Assembly: GCF_009905375.1 (NCBI RefSeq) | Contig: NC_133650.1 | Location: forward strand, 288,474,423 to 288,538,422 | Reading direction: 5' to 3' | DNA length: 64,000 bases | Source: Apium graveolens | Lineage: Eukaryota; Streptophyta; Magnoliopsida; Apiales; Apiaceae | In this document: in pieces, positions 49,539-61,753 of the stretch | How positions within the stretch are numbered: position 1 is the first letter of the stretch | Layout of the letters: every line of letters starts with the position of its first letter | Notes under the pieces: model-generated | Told to the model about the DNA's origin: nothing | What the model saw: the letters and a program-made list of their open reading frames with translations, nothing else | The model's database searches: none | Position numbers and translations under genes: made by a program

Positions 49539-51131
49539 ATGGCTAATGTTAGCACTACTGTTCAATTACAAAGACAAATACTTGACTATACTAACTATTT
49601 GTATAATGAGGTATTTTTTTCTTTCTGGATCAGTTATGTACACTTAATTTACAATTTTTTGTCGAGTGTGTTTAATGATGTTTACATATAAATTGTTCTA
49701 ATGGTTTTTTATTATGTTGTGTTTGTGTTTTACTTAAAACTCAACAAGATGTTCTTATGTGCATTTCTATTATTGATTTGTGTATGTATTGTTTATACTT
49801 AACCATTGATGATGTTTTTGTAATTACAAAAAAATTAGGAATATCTGGATGGTCAATTCAAAAACCTTCAAAAGATGCAAGACGATCTTAGAGACCCAAA
49901 TTTTGTGGTTGAAACCGTGTCTAACTTCTTCGACAATTTTGAGAGAACTGTTCTTAACATTATAACAGCTTTGTAAGATTAATTCGACTCTGTTGTGTGT
50001 GGACATTTTTGGCCATACTTTTTGTATTGATTCTACTGATTAATCTAATAAACCATACTTTATTTCTATGTACCTTTATTTTTAGGCACCAACAGCTCAT
50101 TGATTGGAAAAAAGTTGAAATCCTTACCTTTTTGCTCAAAGGTTCTACATCCAGGTAAATTAATTTTATTAATGCATATGTAGAAAGTCATTATACCATG
50201 TATTTATGTGGTGGGAAGACTTTTTCCACCTAAAACTTCTCTAGTATGTCCTAGTTTTGGTGTTTCAATATTTTTTCAGATCTAGTGTTCCATTTTACTA
50301 AGTCATTTTGGGTCAACTATAATTATTACCACAAGCATGTCCTTACTCTAATATGAAAGTTTAATCAGTCACGCTTCATATGCATGTTAAACATTCTTTA
50401 TGGTGCCTCATATATGTTTAATTATAATTAGGAGAGATTTCATTTTAAATAATTTAATTATTATAAGATGTTTACAAACTTACATCTCTTGTGAGGCGTT
50501 ATCAATTTTAATTATAAGCACTACTTATTTTATTATATGCAACACAACTATAAGCATGTGAATGCTCACATGCTAGTCGGTAGCCACCACTTGTGGGATA
50601 AAATAGTTCAAAACTGAATAAGACAATATTTTAGTTGTTATGGTTAAAAGATATAAAAGAAAGATATTATTCTAACTTATCAAAAATCATTGGTTTTTGT
50701 TTAACCAATACATTATGTTGTTAATATTTTTTGTCAGCATTGGAGCGCACAGACTTCACCAGGCATGTAATGTCCTTGTTGAGCACTACAGGCAACAAAA
50801 TGTTCAAAGGTAATTTTATTCTCAAGGGTATATTTTCATTTGTGGTGTACATGTTACTAACTAACTAAACCTTTATATTTGCAGATGTTTTGATTCAGTA
50901 CAAAAAATGCAGACAGAATATTTTTTAGTGAAGAACAAGCTTGAGACCTTGCTCAAGGTACTTTTAATCTAGAGTAAATTTGGTGCCCATAAATACCTAC
51001 ATTACATGTTCTTATAATATAAGATAAAAGCACATTCTATTGTAGAAGGAATTATAATACAATCATTTCTTTGAAAATTGTAGTTACACAACCAACTTGT
51101 TGCTGCTGGGGGATCAATTCCAAGGCAATGA
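49539..51131 (+). CDS. Pseudo-HPt protein (AHP-like), copy 2, six exons
   Basis: Exons 49539-49610, 49839-49972, 50086-50154, 50738-50809, 50885-50957 and 51084-51131 join in frame (468 nt, 155 codons plus stop), all with GT-AG introns. Length, exon number and sequence fit plant histidine phosphotransfer proteins of the cytokinin two-component relay (Arabidopsis AHP1 is 154 residues). The protein has the N-terminal Y-L-D-x-Q-F helix, F-V-x-x-x-x-x-x-F-F helix, K-G-S-x-S-S-I-G-A core, and C-terminal L-V-A-A-G-G-S-I-P. The residue aligned to the phospho-accepting His (AHP1 His79) is Phe84 (TTT at the F of TFLLKG), so it should not carry phosphate. Arabidopsis AHP6 is a known natural pseudo-HPt, with Asn at this site, and inhibits cytokinin signalling; a similar dominant-negative role is possible here. 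No transit peptide is expected; family members act in cytosol and nucleus. Expression is untested. Confidence 0.85.
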
Positions 51132-52724
51132 CGTTTTGAAATAGCGGCACATGCAGGAATAGCTAGAATAGCCCCTTACATCTTAAAATAGTTATTCTTG
51201 TTAATGTTCTTTTTGCTTATGGAGCTATGAACCATATTTTTGTTATTAAAAACTTGTGTTTTGGTTTATGGAGTATACTATATTACTCCAATGTACTCTT
51301 TTTATTTATGAATAAATTGTTTTAAACATTCTTGGGGTAAGTATTGTTTAATTAGAATTATGCATGTAGCTTGGTGGTTTTATTAATTATACTTAATTAA
51401 TTAATTAATTAGAAATGATAGATAAATTCTATATTTTACTATTTAGACCAATAGAACGTGTAAATTACATAATTATTTTTGGTAAAGGGAGCATAGAAAA
51501 CTTGCCTCTCCGATTACTAGCGCACTAGTAGTCAAAATTCACCTTTTCGCGTTAATAATTCCACTTCGACTATTTTCTAAAATAAATAAATAACCACACC
51601 AAATCACCTGAGTACAAATATTTCAAGAAAATTTAATCCTATGAACTTTTTTATTGATAATAATCGAATATGTAACGACCACCTAAACATTTATTTTCTT
51701 AGATGGTAATTTTAATAACTCACCCTTTGCTATTCATAAAAATTCAAATCGAATTTATTATCTAATAAGAAAAAAATTAACCAAGATTGTATGCTCGTTT
51801 AAGTGCTTTTCTTCCTATTTATCAATCCGCCGAGGTGATTTCTTCGGATTCGACCTCGAACCCATTTTTCGGCCAAAATTTCAAAAAAAAATTCTCTCTC
51901 TCTTCGATTATTTCTTTCTCTCTCGTTTTCATTCTCTCTCCCTTATCTCTCTCTCTATCTCTCTCTCACCCGTTATCGCGCCGCCGCCACCACCGATGGT
52001 GGTGGCTTCGTCCTCCCAAAACAGCAAACACACACCACAACATACACACACCACACACAATCCACACATGCACGCACACGATTACACCACCACACTCAAG
52101 CAACTACCCACCCCCTTGTCCTCCTCTTATGGTTCTCTGATTTTCCGGCCCTTCGTTCACACCCCAACATCCAACCACCATACCCCACTTCATTCTCAAC
52201 ACAAATAATCAACTAACCCCCTTATTCAATTCACAAAAATCAAATACCCATTTTCCATTCAAAACCCTATTTTGTTTTAATATGGGGATAAAGCCCAATT
52301 TCTAATAAATTGGACCCTGATGGCCCATTTAATTTTTATTATTAATAATGAACCATTTTTTTTACATTAATCAAACTTTAGCATTTCTAAAATATTAATC
52401 ATACAAAATAGTTTATAACCAAAATTAATTATGTAATCCTACATGATCCTTGATCATAAATATAATTTAAGACAAATCATTCATATCTTTATTAATTGAA
52501 GAAAAGATTCAAAAGTAATTACCTTTAATATATTTATTTGTTTTTTATTCATCCCAAATACACTTCTCTTGATTGCCACTCTAATTCTCCTCCAAAAATC
52601 CACTTGATCCTTGCTTAATTACCACCAACCCAAACTATAATATCCTAATTAGTTTACTAGTGAGTGTTGAAATATTGGGGAAGAAATAATTTAGGAATTA
52701 TATGGTGGTGTGTTTGGTGAGTCT
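51132..52724. other. Block W, 3' flank of HPt copy 2
   Basis: Matches 45560-47866 except for the missing 800 bp. CT-rich leader-like DNA occurs at 51893-51970, followed by the same CCACCACCGATGGTGGTGG palindrome and CA-rich tract. No gene is supported. Confidence 0.5.
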
Positions 52725-53340
52725 CAACTCATTTATAACTTTGTTAACTAACTAATGTGAGTTAATTAACTATGGTAACAACACTCTCCCGCATTCTAGA
52801 ATTCCCTAGAGGTTTCTAATTGAGAAAATAATTATAAATTACTAGTAGAGATATATAAATAGTCTTTTATTAGTTAGCCTTTTTATTTTATAATTTACTA
52901 AAATACCATAATCTACACCAATACTTTAAAATATATTGTTTCAAAACTTAGAGGATAAATTAAGTATTTGCTAACTCACAAAGTCCATAAAATATTTTGA
53001 AGAATAAAATGTACTTGAATATTTAATTAACTAAATAAGTTAAAATAAAATATTACTCTTTTCCGAGAAGTTATGAAGTAAATAAAAATGCTTAATATAT
53101 AATTATTTATAAGGGAGGGAATTAGTGACACAACCCTCTTAAATCGGAAAAATGTACAAAGTACGAAATATTGGTAATTGAATATACAAAAAATAAAATA
53201 AAGATTTCTGAACTAGAAATTATAATCGTTGAAATAAGATAGCCATAAACTCACTATAAAATACCATAAATGCTTAATCGTGAATAATATTTTCTCAAAA
53301 ACTATAAGAGATACTATTAAAATTTAAAAAAAATGTTAAT
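52725..53340 (+). repeat. Block X, copy 3
   Basis: Matches 12448-13052 and 47867-48480, then continues into block Y copy 2. Confidence 0.85.
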
Positions 53341-53343
53341 AAC

Positions 53344-56300
53344 ACACTTCTAATAATTAACCCCCTTATTGCGAGAATTTAAATTATGGTAAAATCAATA
53401 GATATTATAATTGAAGTAATTTAATAATTTCTAATACACTTCAAATAAAATGCATATTTATAATATATTGATATATTTAAGGGCATATTACAATACTTCA
53501 AGAAAATAAATCGATGTATATTAAACACCGTGACATTGTTTATCGTATATTAGACATCAGTTGCAAACTAATGTCTAATACATATTAAAACATAGGTTGC
53601 TGAAATGAAGCTGTTGTTAAAAATGTTAATAAACATCGGTTCAAAACCGATGTGAAGAACATGGACCTGTTACTCGGTTTTTAGCACTTTATATATCAGT
53701 TGTGACCCGTTGTTTATTGACATTTTTTTGTAGTGTATATATATAAAGACACAACCATATATGTTCGATATCGAAACGACCGATGTATATCTCAATCATG
53801 TGTAACACCATTATATGTTGGAAAATAATAAACTAACGTATATATCTATAATATACATTTGATTTTCTATGATCCGATGTATAAAGTAGAGTCAAACGAC
53901 TAATATATGTCTCCCTTTTTAAAATTTGACATATATATCATTATATAAGTTGCCTTTTCTAATTATTGTGCGACGTAAAATCTACAAAATGCTTTATAAG
54001 TTATAAGTCATACCTCATTAAAAATATTTACACAATTTAACCTTATTTTATTTTACATTAAAATTTAAGTTTATACTAAGACTTCATTTGCAAAACATAC
54101 TAACAAGTACAAAACATACTTTACTATTACAAAACCTACTCAATTAAGAAAAACTTACTCACACATCTTTTCCTTTAATTAATAATTTAATAAAAAATAA
54201 CATCTTACTTTAAATTATGTTATGTAATATAAAACCTACAACAACTACTTCTTCGTATAAAACCTACTATTTACTAGAAAACTATTCCATTATGAAAAAC
54301 CTACTCTCCAAAGTACTAAATGTGCTAGCTATGTACTTCAAAACTCATTCATAATACTTAAACCTACTCCATTCTGTAAAATTTACTCGATATAAATCGT
54401 TCCTAGTGTTGTAAAACTTAGCCCATAGTACTAAAACCTACTCCACCCTTCAAATAAAAATGAAAGAAATCACTTATTCGGGATATTATACTACAGTGCA
54501 ATTTATGTGCAATTCATGTAAGAATAAACCTTTCCTGACAAAAAAATACAAAATCTAGCCTTCTTTAATTTTAGATTATATCCCTAATTATATTTTTCTA
54601 AAATAATTATATATACGTGTTTGAATCCATTCTGCAAAGTAATGAAGCATCATTAAATGAATACATGGATGTACTCGAGATAGCTGAAATTAATATATTT
54701 TTCTGGATTTACTTGAAAGTTCTTATATGGTATATTAAGAAAATCAACCTATACCAACCCAGTTCATGAATGACAGTACTGCAATTTCTATTCACTGCCA
54801 CAGCAGATGAATATATTAATTAAGCAACAACACCTCATCTAGGTTTTTTCCATCAAATTTGCTTTGATTTTACAAAATCAGAGTGGAAGGTACTGTTCTA
54901 ACTAATTTTGGTAAACTATTGTATTGATAGATTGTTACGTGAGTTGGGGCTTTAATTAATGTATTCCTCCGATGTGGCGGTGAATTCAAATTGCAGAACT
55001 GTCATTCATGAATTGGCTTGGTATGGGTTGATTTTCTTAATGTACCATATATGAACTTTCCAGTAAATCCATAAACATATATTAATATGAGCTATCTGGA
55101 ATACATCCATATCTTTATTTAATGATGTTTCACTACTTTGCAGAAAGGATTCAAACACTTATATAATATTGTTTTATAAAACTATATTTAGGGATATAAT
55201 ATGAAATTAAAGAAGACTAAATTTTTAATTTTTTTTTCATGAATAATTTATTCTTACATAAATTGCATTGTAATTAAATATCACGAATAAGTGATTTCTT
55301 TCATTTTTATTTGAAGGGTGGAGTAGATTTTAGTACTATGGGATAAGTTTTACCGCAAGAAGCATGATTTATATCGAGTACATTTTTACAGAATGGAGTA
55401 GGTTTAAGTATTATGAATGAGTTTTGAAGTACTTAGCTAGCACATTTAGTACATTGGAGAGTAGGTTTTTCAGAATGGAATAGTTTTCTAGTAAATAGTA
55501 GGTTTTGTACAAAGAAGTTGTTGTTGTAGGTTTTATATTACATAATATAATTTAAAGTAAGATGTAGTTTTTTATTGAATTGTTAATTAAAGGAAAATAT
55601 GTGTGAGTAAGTTTTTCTTAATTGAGTAGGTTTTGTAATAGTGGAGTATGTTTTGTACTTGTTAGTATGTTTTGCAAATGAAGTCTTAGTATAAACATAA
55701 AATTTTAATGTAAAATAAAGTAAGAATAAATTGTTTAAATACTTTTTTATGAGAAATGACTTATAACTTATAAAGCATGTTGGGGATTTTACGTCGCACA
55801 AAAATTAAAAAGGCAACTTATGTAATGATTTATTCATCGAATTTGGAAAAGGGAGACATATATTAGTGGTCTGACTTTACTTTATACGTCGGTTCATAAA
55901 ACATCAAAACTTATAACGAAATATATGATTTGACTCATAAATGTACGATCTACACCTATTCATAACAAAAAACATTGAAATATTACTCAAATCGAACCCT
56001 AATTAAATCCAACTTTAAAAAGAAAAAAATACACAAGAATGTGACTGGATTGTGTATAAAGACATAAGTGAAAAAGAAAGAATGAAAAAAGGAATTAATT
56101 TGGTTAAGAAAATTAAAGAAAATGGAAGGGGGTAAAAGAAGAAGGGAAGTGGATTCATTCAGGGGAGAAGTGGTGAACAAGAATATGACTTGTCACAAAA
56201 TATGTTATTGGGTGGGGGATAAAGAGGTAGTAGAAAATTACTTTACTCGTAAATTAGTTGGTGTTTTAGACAGTTATATTTAATTGAGACAAAATGGGGT

Positions 56301-56533
56301 ACGTTTAATTACAAGTCTGGGAATTGATTACAAGGTAACGATCCGCGTGCTACATTTTGATTAAATAAAAAATTAACACGTGGCCTGTGCTACGGATTGG
56401 TAAGGTGCAGTGCACCTAACCCCTCTCAATTATTTAGTCTACACATTTATTCTTTACCAGTAAATCAAATTTCATACATATAAAATTGCAAAAATCATTT
56501 TTACGATTTTAAATTAATAAAAAATACAAATTA
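53344..56533. repeat. Block Y, copy 2
   Basis: Matches 38640-42217 except that 38750-39165 of copy 1 is missing. It carries the second small CACTA-like MITE (about 53495-53735) and the second long inverted repeat. No coding frame is supported. Confidence 0.85.
53885..55905. repeat. Long inverted repeat, copy 2
   Basis: Left arm about 53885-54830, right arm about 54960-55905. It is the homologue of 39565-41615, with independent substitutions in both arms but foldback complementarity kept. Confidence 0.85.
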
Positions 56534-56687
56534 CTCCCTCTATTTATTATATGTCGCTTGACTTTCTTGCACACAATTCTAAGTCCTTTGGCCGCATACA
56601 TAAAATATATTTTTTTTTAATTTTCTTTTTGTAAATTAAAGTTTTAGTTATTTTTTTTCATAAAAATAAAAAATAAAAAATTATTAT
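56534..56687. mobile_element. Stowaway-type MITE, cut by element 3
   Basis: Starts CTCCCTCTATTTATTATATG after TA and matches 42218-42442 until TTATTATT, where the LTR of element 3 begins. The remainder of the MITE would lie beyond the 3' LTR, outside the window. Confidence 0.8.
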
Positions 56688-57676
56688 TGTTGTGTATATG
56701 TTGTGTACTTGATGATTTCATTAACAAAACACCTTGGTAGATTTTACTTAGTGAAAAATGTAGCACTTGACGGATAAGGATTATAGTCCCGACGGATGAC
56801 TCAATATAGTTCCGAAGGATGATTTATTATCCATCGAGTGAGTAGCTTATGTAACAATAAGTCTGTAGCACATTTCTGCATACACATTGCTTAGATTCTA
56901 TAAGTAGTACTCAAGTCATGTTGACTTTAACTAGATATGCAGAATAGGTTGATTAATTGTACATAGATGATGTCTTGTAATTCTACATAAATAAAATGAA
57001 GTCAAGTGCCAGATTGCTACCCGACGGATGATCATGAACTCGACGGATAATCATGAACCCGACGGATAAACAATTTAAACATCTGTTGACAGTGACAACA
57101 CAGTCACATGCGTCGAGTGTATGCAAATGGAATGTGGAAGCCTATTCAACTGGGTTTTAGAGAACAAAGAAGCATTGTCATTTCCATGCTATTATGAAGA
57201 TATTCAAAGATGCTGGAATAGAGTAATGAAGCAACATAGTATTAGACTTGATAGGTTTTGTTTTATTATCTTGTCCTATTACTTTGTAATCTTGGTGATA
57301 TATAAACTAAGAAGTAGCAAATAGAACAACTAACTAAGCAACCAAGAGAGAAATATTTGTAAGCTGTATTCTTAGCATTTCTCTACATTCTTAGTTGTTA
57401 AAATTTGTAAGCAGCTGTGAGCTAATTGCTACACAAAGTTCTCTTGATAAAATATATATCTCTAGTGGATACATTCAAATCCACCAGAAAGTTTTTAAAG
57501 ACTTGTGTTTTTAATTACTTGTGTATTGATTCATTCTAAGTTATTATTCCGCAGTTTGCAAATCAATTCACACTATTATATATTATCAAGATAGAACATT
57601 CTTATTTGTGAAAAAGTTTCAAGAATTCCATTCAACTCCCCTTCTTTAATTCTTGTTGCATTGTTAGGGACTAATA
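56688..57676 (+). mobile_element. 5' LTR of element 3
   Basis: It starts TGTTGTGTATATG inside the Stowaway MITE. Its end is placed at CTAATA (57676), two bases before the primer site, the same spacing as in element 2 (CTAACA); the final CA is mutated to TA. The LTR (989 bp) contains several GACGGATGA or GACGGATAA motifs (56771, 56791, 57023, 57042, 57061). Confidence 0.7.
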
Positions 57677-57678
57677 AT

Positions 57679-57690
57679 TGGTATCAGAGC
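57679..57690 (+). other. Primer-binding site of element 3
   Basis: TGGTATCAGAGC, a perfect copy of the plant copia primer site complementary to initiator tRNA-Met. Confidence 0.95.
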
Positions 57691-57737
57691 AAGCTCTTAA
57701 TAGACAGAGAGTTTAAAGATCACAACAAAACAACAAG

Positions 57738-60134
57738 ATGAACAAGAAGGATGTTGGATTCAAGATTCCTTTTATGGACAAAGATAATTACCATCATTGG
57801 AAGGTAAGGATGAATTTTCATTTTCTTTCTCAAGATGAGGCCTATGTAGATTACATAGAAAGAGGCCCTCATATTCCAATGAGAGCTGCAACTGGAAATG
57901 AGCCGTCTGTTCCCAAGCCAAGGCATGAATGGTCTGATCCTGATATTGAACAAGTCAGGAAAGATAAGAAAGCCATGTATCCTGTTCAATGGAGTTGATG
58001 GTGACATGTTTGACAACATCATCAACTGCAAAACTACCAAGGATGTTTGGGATACTATACAGATTATATGTGATGGCACTAAATAAGTCAGAGAAAACAA
58101 GATGCAGCTACTGATTCAGTAATATGAGCATTTTCATAGTGAAGAAAGTGAGTCTCTCACTGACATATTTAGTAGGTTTCAAAAACTACTAAATGCTCTG
58201 AAGGTACATGGAAGGGTCTATCAGACAAAAGACTCCAATCTGAAGTTCCTTAGATCTCTTCCAAAGGAATGGAAACCAATGACAGTCTCATTGACAAACT
58301 CTCAAGATTATAAGGAGTTTACTTTGGAGAGACTGTATGGCATCCCGAAGACTTATGAGCTTGAAATAGAGGAAGATGAGAGGATGGAGAGAGGAAAGAA
58401 GAAAGGAGGGTCCATTGCACTAGTTGTTGAGTTGGAGAAAGAGAAGGAGATGAAGATGGAAGCTGTTGAATCAACTTCAAAGGTCTGTGAAAATAAGGCA
58501 AAGGGCTGATAGCAGAAAATGAAGATTCTTTGAGCCAAGATGACATGGAAGATATTGATGAACATCTAGCATTTCTTTCCAGAAGATTTTCCAAGCTCAA
58601 GTTCAAGAAGAACTTTGGAGCAGCTAAGCCAAATAGAAATATGGTGGATAAATTAAAATTCAAGTGTTTCAAATATGGCTTGGCAGGGCACTTTGCCAGT
58701 GAGTGTAGAAAGTCAGATTCCAACAAAAAGAAGTTTGAGCCTGTGGATGATAAACAGAAATACTTTGAGTTGCTCAAACAAAAGGAAAGGGATTTCATTA
58801 CACAAGAAAATGACTGGGCAGCAGATGGTCTAGATGAAGATGAAGATGTCATCGATGTCAATCTAGCCCTAATGGCCAAGTCTCATGAAGCAGAGACAAG
58901 TTCTTCAAGCAATCAGGTAATCACCACTAACCTTGCACATTTGTCTAAAGCTGAGTGTAATGATGCAATAAATGACATGTCTACAAAATTATATCATTTG
59001 TGTGTTACACTTAAGTCTCTTACTAAGGAAAATGCTAAAATCAAAGAAAATAATTTTTTTTAAGTGAAGGGAATAATGTGCTAGAGTCTCAGTTCATTGA
59101 ATTTGAAAAATTAAGAATTGAGTGTAAAATTGCTAAGGATGAATTAACTGAGTCCTTAAAGAAAGAAGAGATCTTGAAGAAGCAGCTTGAACGAGAACAG
59201 GAGGTGATTAAGGCATGGAAAATATCTAGAGATGTTCATGCTCAAATCACCAAAGTTCAAGGGATTGAGTCCTTTTGTGATGCAGCCTGGAAGAAGAACA
59301 AGGAGAAACTGGAATCCAATTTGGTGGAAGGATTGCTAACAGATGTAGACTCGACGGATGATGAGGGTCATCCGTCGGATAACAAAAAAGGGTTATCCGT
59401 CGAGTGATATAAATCCTCATCCGTCGACTGTGAGCAAGCCTGTCAGTAAAGCCAAACTTGTCAAGTTAAATGAGAAATATGGATCAGTTTTCAAGAATTT
59501 TATTCCAGGAGAATCTAGTCAAGTGAAGAAGGAGAAGAAGGCTAATGTTGGTCATATGACTGTCAAGCAATTGAGTGACAGACTTGAAAAGATTGAGGTT
59601 AAAACAGAAGCTAAAAAGAAAAATAATAGAAATGGTAAAGTAGGAATTAACAAGCACAATAACTACACATCTGATAAATATGCTCCTAGAAAAATCTGTG
59701 TCAAGTGTTGTAGTGTAAATCATTTGTCTGTTAATTGCAAAACTGCCATGCCTACTTCCATATCCGTGTCACCTCATTTTCCCAACATGAATGCCATGCC
59801 TTCTATGCCTATGAATGCTATGTCTACACATAATATGAATGCACAGTTTGCTAATATGCCATTTGCACCTCATTCTTATTATGCTGCATTTAGTATGCCA
59901 CAAATGCCATTTAGCATGCCTTACTGGAATAACATGTTTACTAATAGCATGCCATTCCCTGTTAATCAAAATATGCATGATAATTATGTTGCAATGAATG
60001 GTTTCAAAGGCCCAACCCAAATGATTAAGGATGAATCTGAAATTCCTAAATCAAATGAGATAAAGCCTAAGAAACAGAAAAATAAAGCTAACAAGGCAGG
60101 ACCCAATGAAACTTGGGTACCAAAATCAACTTGA
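57738..60134 (+). pseudogene. gag of element 3, broken
   Basis: The ATG at 57738 begins a copia-type gag (W-K-V-R-M region at about residue 24). A frameshift near 57975, stops at 58084 and about 58120, and another shift near 58500 break it. The first zinc knuckle (58662-58710) reads CFKYGLAGHFASEC, so its second Cys is replaced by Tyr. A coiled-coil region follows (59078-59407), then a second knuckle CVKCCSVNHLSVNC near 59698. The Met/Asn/Pro-rich tail ends with TGA at 60132. The long coiled-coil tail is a Sirevirus trait. GACGGATGA motifs lie inside the coding region at 59352-59430. Confidence 0.8.
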
Positions 60135-60148
60135 TTTGATTTTGATGT

Positions 60149-60640
60149 GTGCAGGGAAACAGAAAGAATCCATGGTACTTGGATAGTGGTTGTTCAAGAC
60201 ACATGACTGGTGATTCTACCCTGCTCACAGAGTTCAAGGAGAGAGCTGGCCCAAGTATTACTTTTGGAGATGACAGCAAGGGTTATACTGTGGGACATGG
60301 CTTGATTTCAAAAGACAATGTCATCATTGAAGAGGTTGCCTTAGTGGATGGTCTCAAACACAATTTGTTGAGTATCATCCAGCTTTGTGATAAAGGCAAT
60401 TCAATAACCTTCAACTCAGAAGCCTGTGTTGTGACCAACAAGAGGAGCAACAAAGTGGTTCTCACTGGTGTGAGAAAAGGAAATGTGTACCTAGCTGACT
60501 TTAACTCATCAAATGCATAATCTGTTACTTGTCTTCTCAGCAAAGCAAGTCAGGATGAAAGTTAGTTATGGCACAAGAAGCTATCCCATCTAAACTTCAA
60601 GACCATGAATGAACTGGTAAAGAAAGAATTGGTTAGAGGC
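60149..60640 (+). pseudogene. Protease and pre-integrase zinc region of element 3
   Basis: The aspartic protease signature W-Y-L-D-S-G-C-S-R-H-M-T lies at about 60173-60208 and the L-L-S-I core at about 60368. The stop at 60518 separates a pre-integrase segment with a W-H-K-K-L-S-H-like start near 60573. Protease releases the enzymes from the polyprotein. Confidence 0.85.
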
Positions 60641-61753
60641 AATCCTCAAGTGGAGTTTTCAAAGGATGGATTGTGTGATGCCTGCCAAACAGGAAAGCAG
60701 ATCAAAGCATCATTCAGGAAGAAGCTTGATTCAACAATTGAAGAACCTTTGCAATTGCTACACATGGATTTGTTTAGACCAGTCAATGTGTTGTCCATCT
60801 CAAGGAAAAGATTTTGCCTAGTAATTGTAGATGATTTCTCAAAGTTCTCTTGGACATATTTCCTAAAGTCTAAAGATGAGGCTAATGAAATCATCATCAA
60901 TCACATAAGGCAAGTCAATAATCATCCTGATTTCAAAGTTAGAAGAATCAGGAGTGATAATGGAACTGAGTTCAAGAATTCTGTCACGAGAGCATTTTGT
61001 GAAGAAAATGGAATTTTTCATGAGTTTTCAGCAGCAAGAACTCCACAACAAAATGGAGTAGTAGAAAGGAAGAACATATCACTTATTGAAGCTGCAAGAA
61101 CAATGCTTGAAGAATCTAAATTACCAACATATTTCTCGGCTGAAGCTGTAAATACTGCATGCTACACTCAGTATATTTCTCTGGTTAATCAAGCAAGATG
61201 CATGACTCCCTATTAATTGTTCAAGAACAAGAAGCCAACTCTAAATTTTCTTCATGTCTTTGGCTGCAAATGCTATATCTTGAGAAATCAAACTGAACAG
61301 AATGGGAAGTTTGATGCTAAAGCAGATGAAGGAATTTTTGTTGGATATGCTGTTGGTAAAGTATATAGAGTCTACAATCTAAGAACTAACATTGTTGTGG
61401 AATCAATACATGTTATATTTGATGATAAAAAGATTGAAGGACTGCAAGATGGAGATTACCATGAGAGCCTCAAATTTGACAATGTGGAGATGGTTAGTGA
61501 TGACAGTGATGATAAAAGTGATCAAGAAACAGTGTTAAAGGATAATGCAGAAAAATCCACTACCAATGAAGCACAAAATTCAACATCTGTCGAGTTGCAA
61601 AATGCTTCATTCTTAGGGAGACAATCTGCCTTATCCGTCGGGAGACAACCAGCTTCATCCGTCGGTACTCAAAATTCACCATCCTTCGGGTCATCAAAAG
61701 AAGCTGGAAGTCAGAATAGATCACCTACAGAAAGCTCTCCTTTCTCAAATTAA
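60641..61753 (+). pseudogene. Integrase of element 3, with C-terminal region
   Basis: A zinc-binding C-D-A-C follows the H-H pair region, then the D-D-E core: Asp in H-M-D-L-F near 60770, Asp in R-S-D-N-G-T-E near 60953, and Glu in N-G-V-V-E-R near 61060. All three catalytic residues are present. A TAA at 61214 interrupts the frame before the C-terminal segment (F-G-C-K-C-Y, F-V-G-Y). The tail becomes Ser/Gln-rich with two ATCCGTCGG motifs at 61629-61665. Confidence 0.85.

Noticed and set aside
51787..52208. Frames of 117 and 70 codons
   Set aside because: Ser/Leu- and His/Thr-rich translation of CT and CA repeats; the matching frame in copy 1 is broken.
55583..55801. Minus-strand frame of 72 codons
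   Set aside because: It lies within the inverted repeat and has AT-biased composition without conservation in the other copy.
57679..57690. tRNA-like sequence TGGTATCAGAGC
   Set aside because: It is only a 12-base primer-binding site next to an LTR, with no cloverleaf around it.
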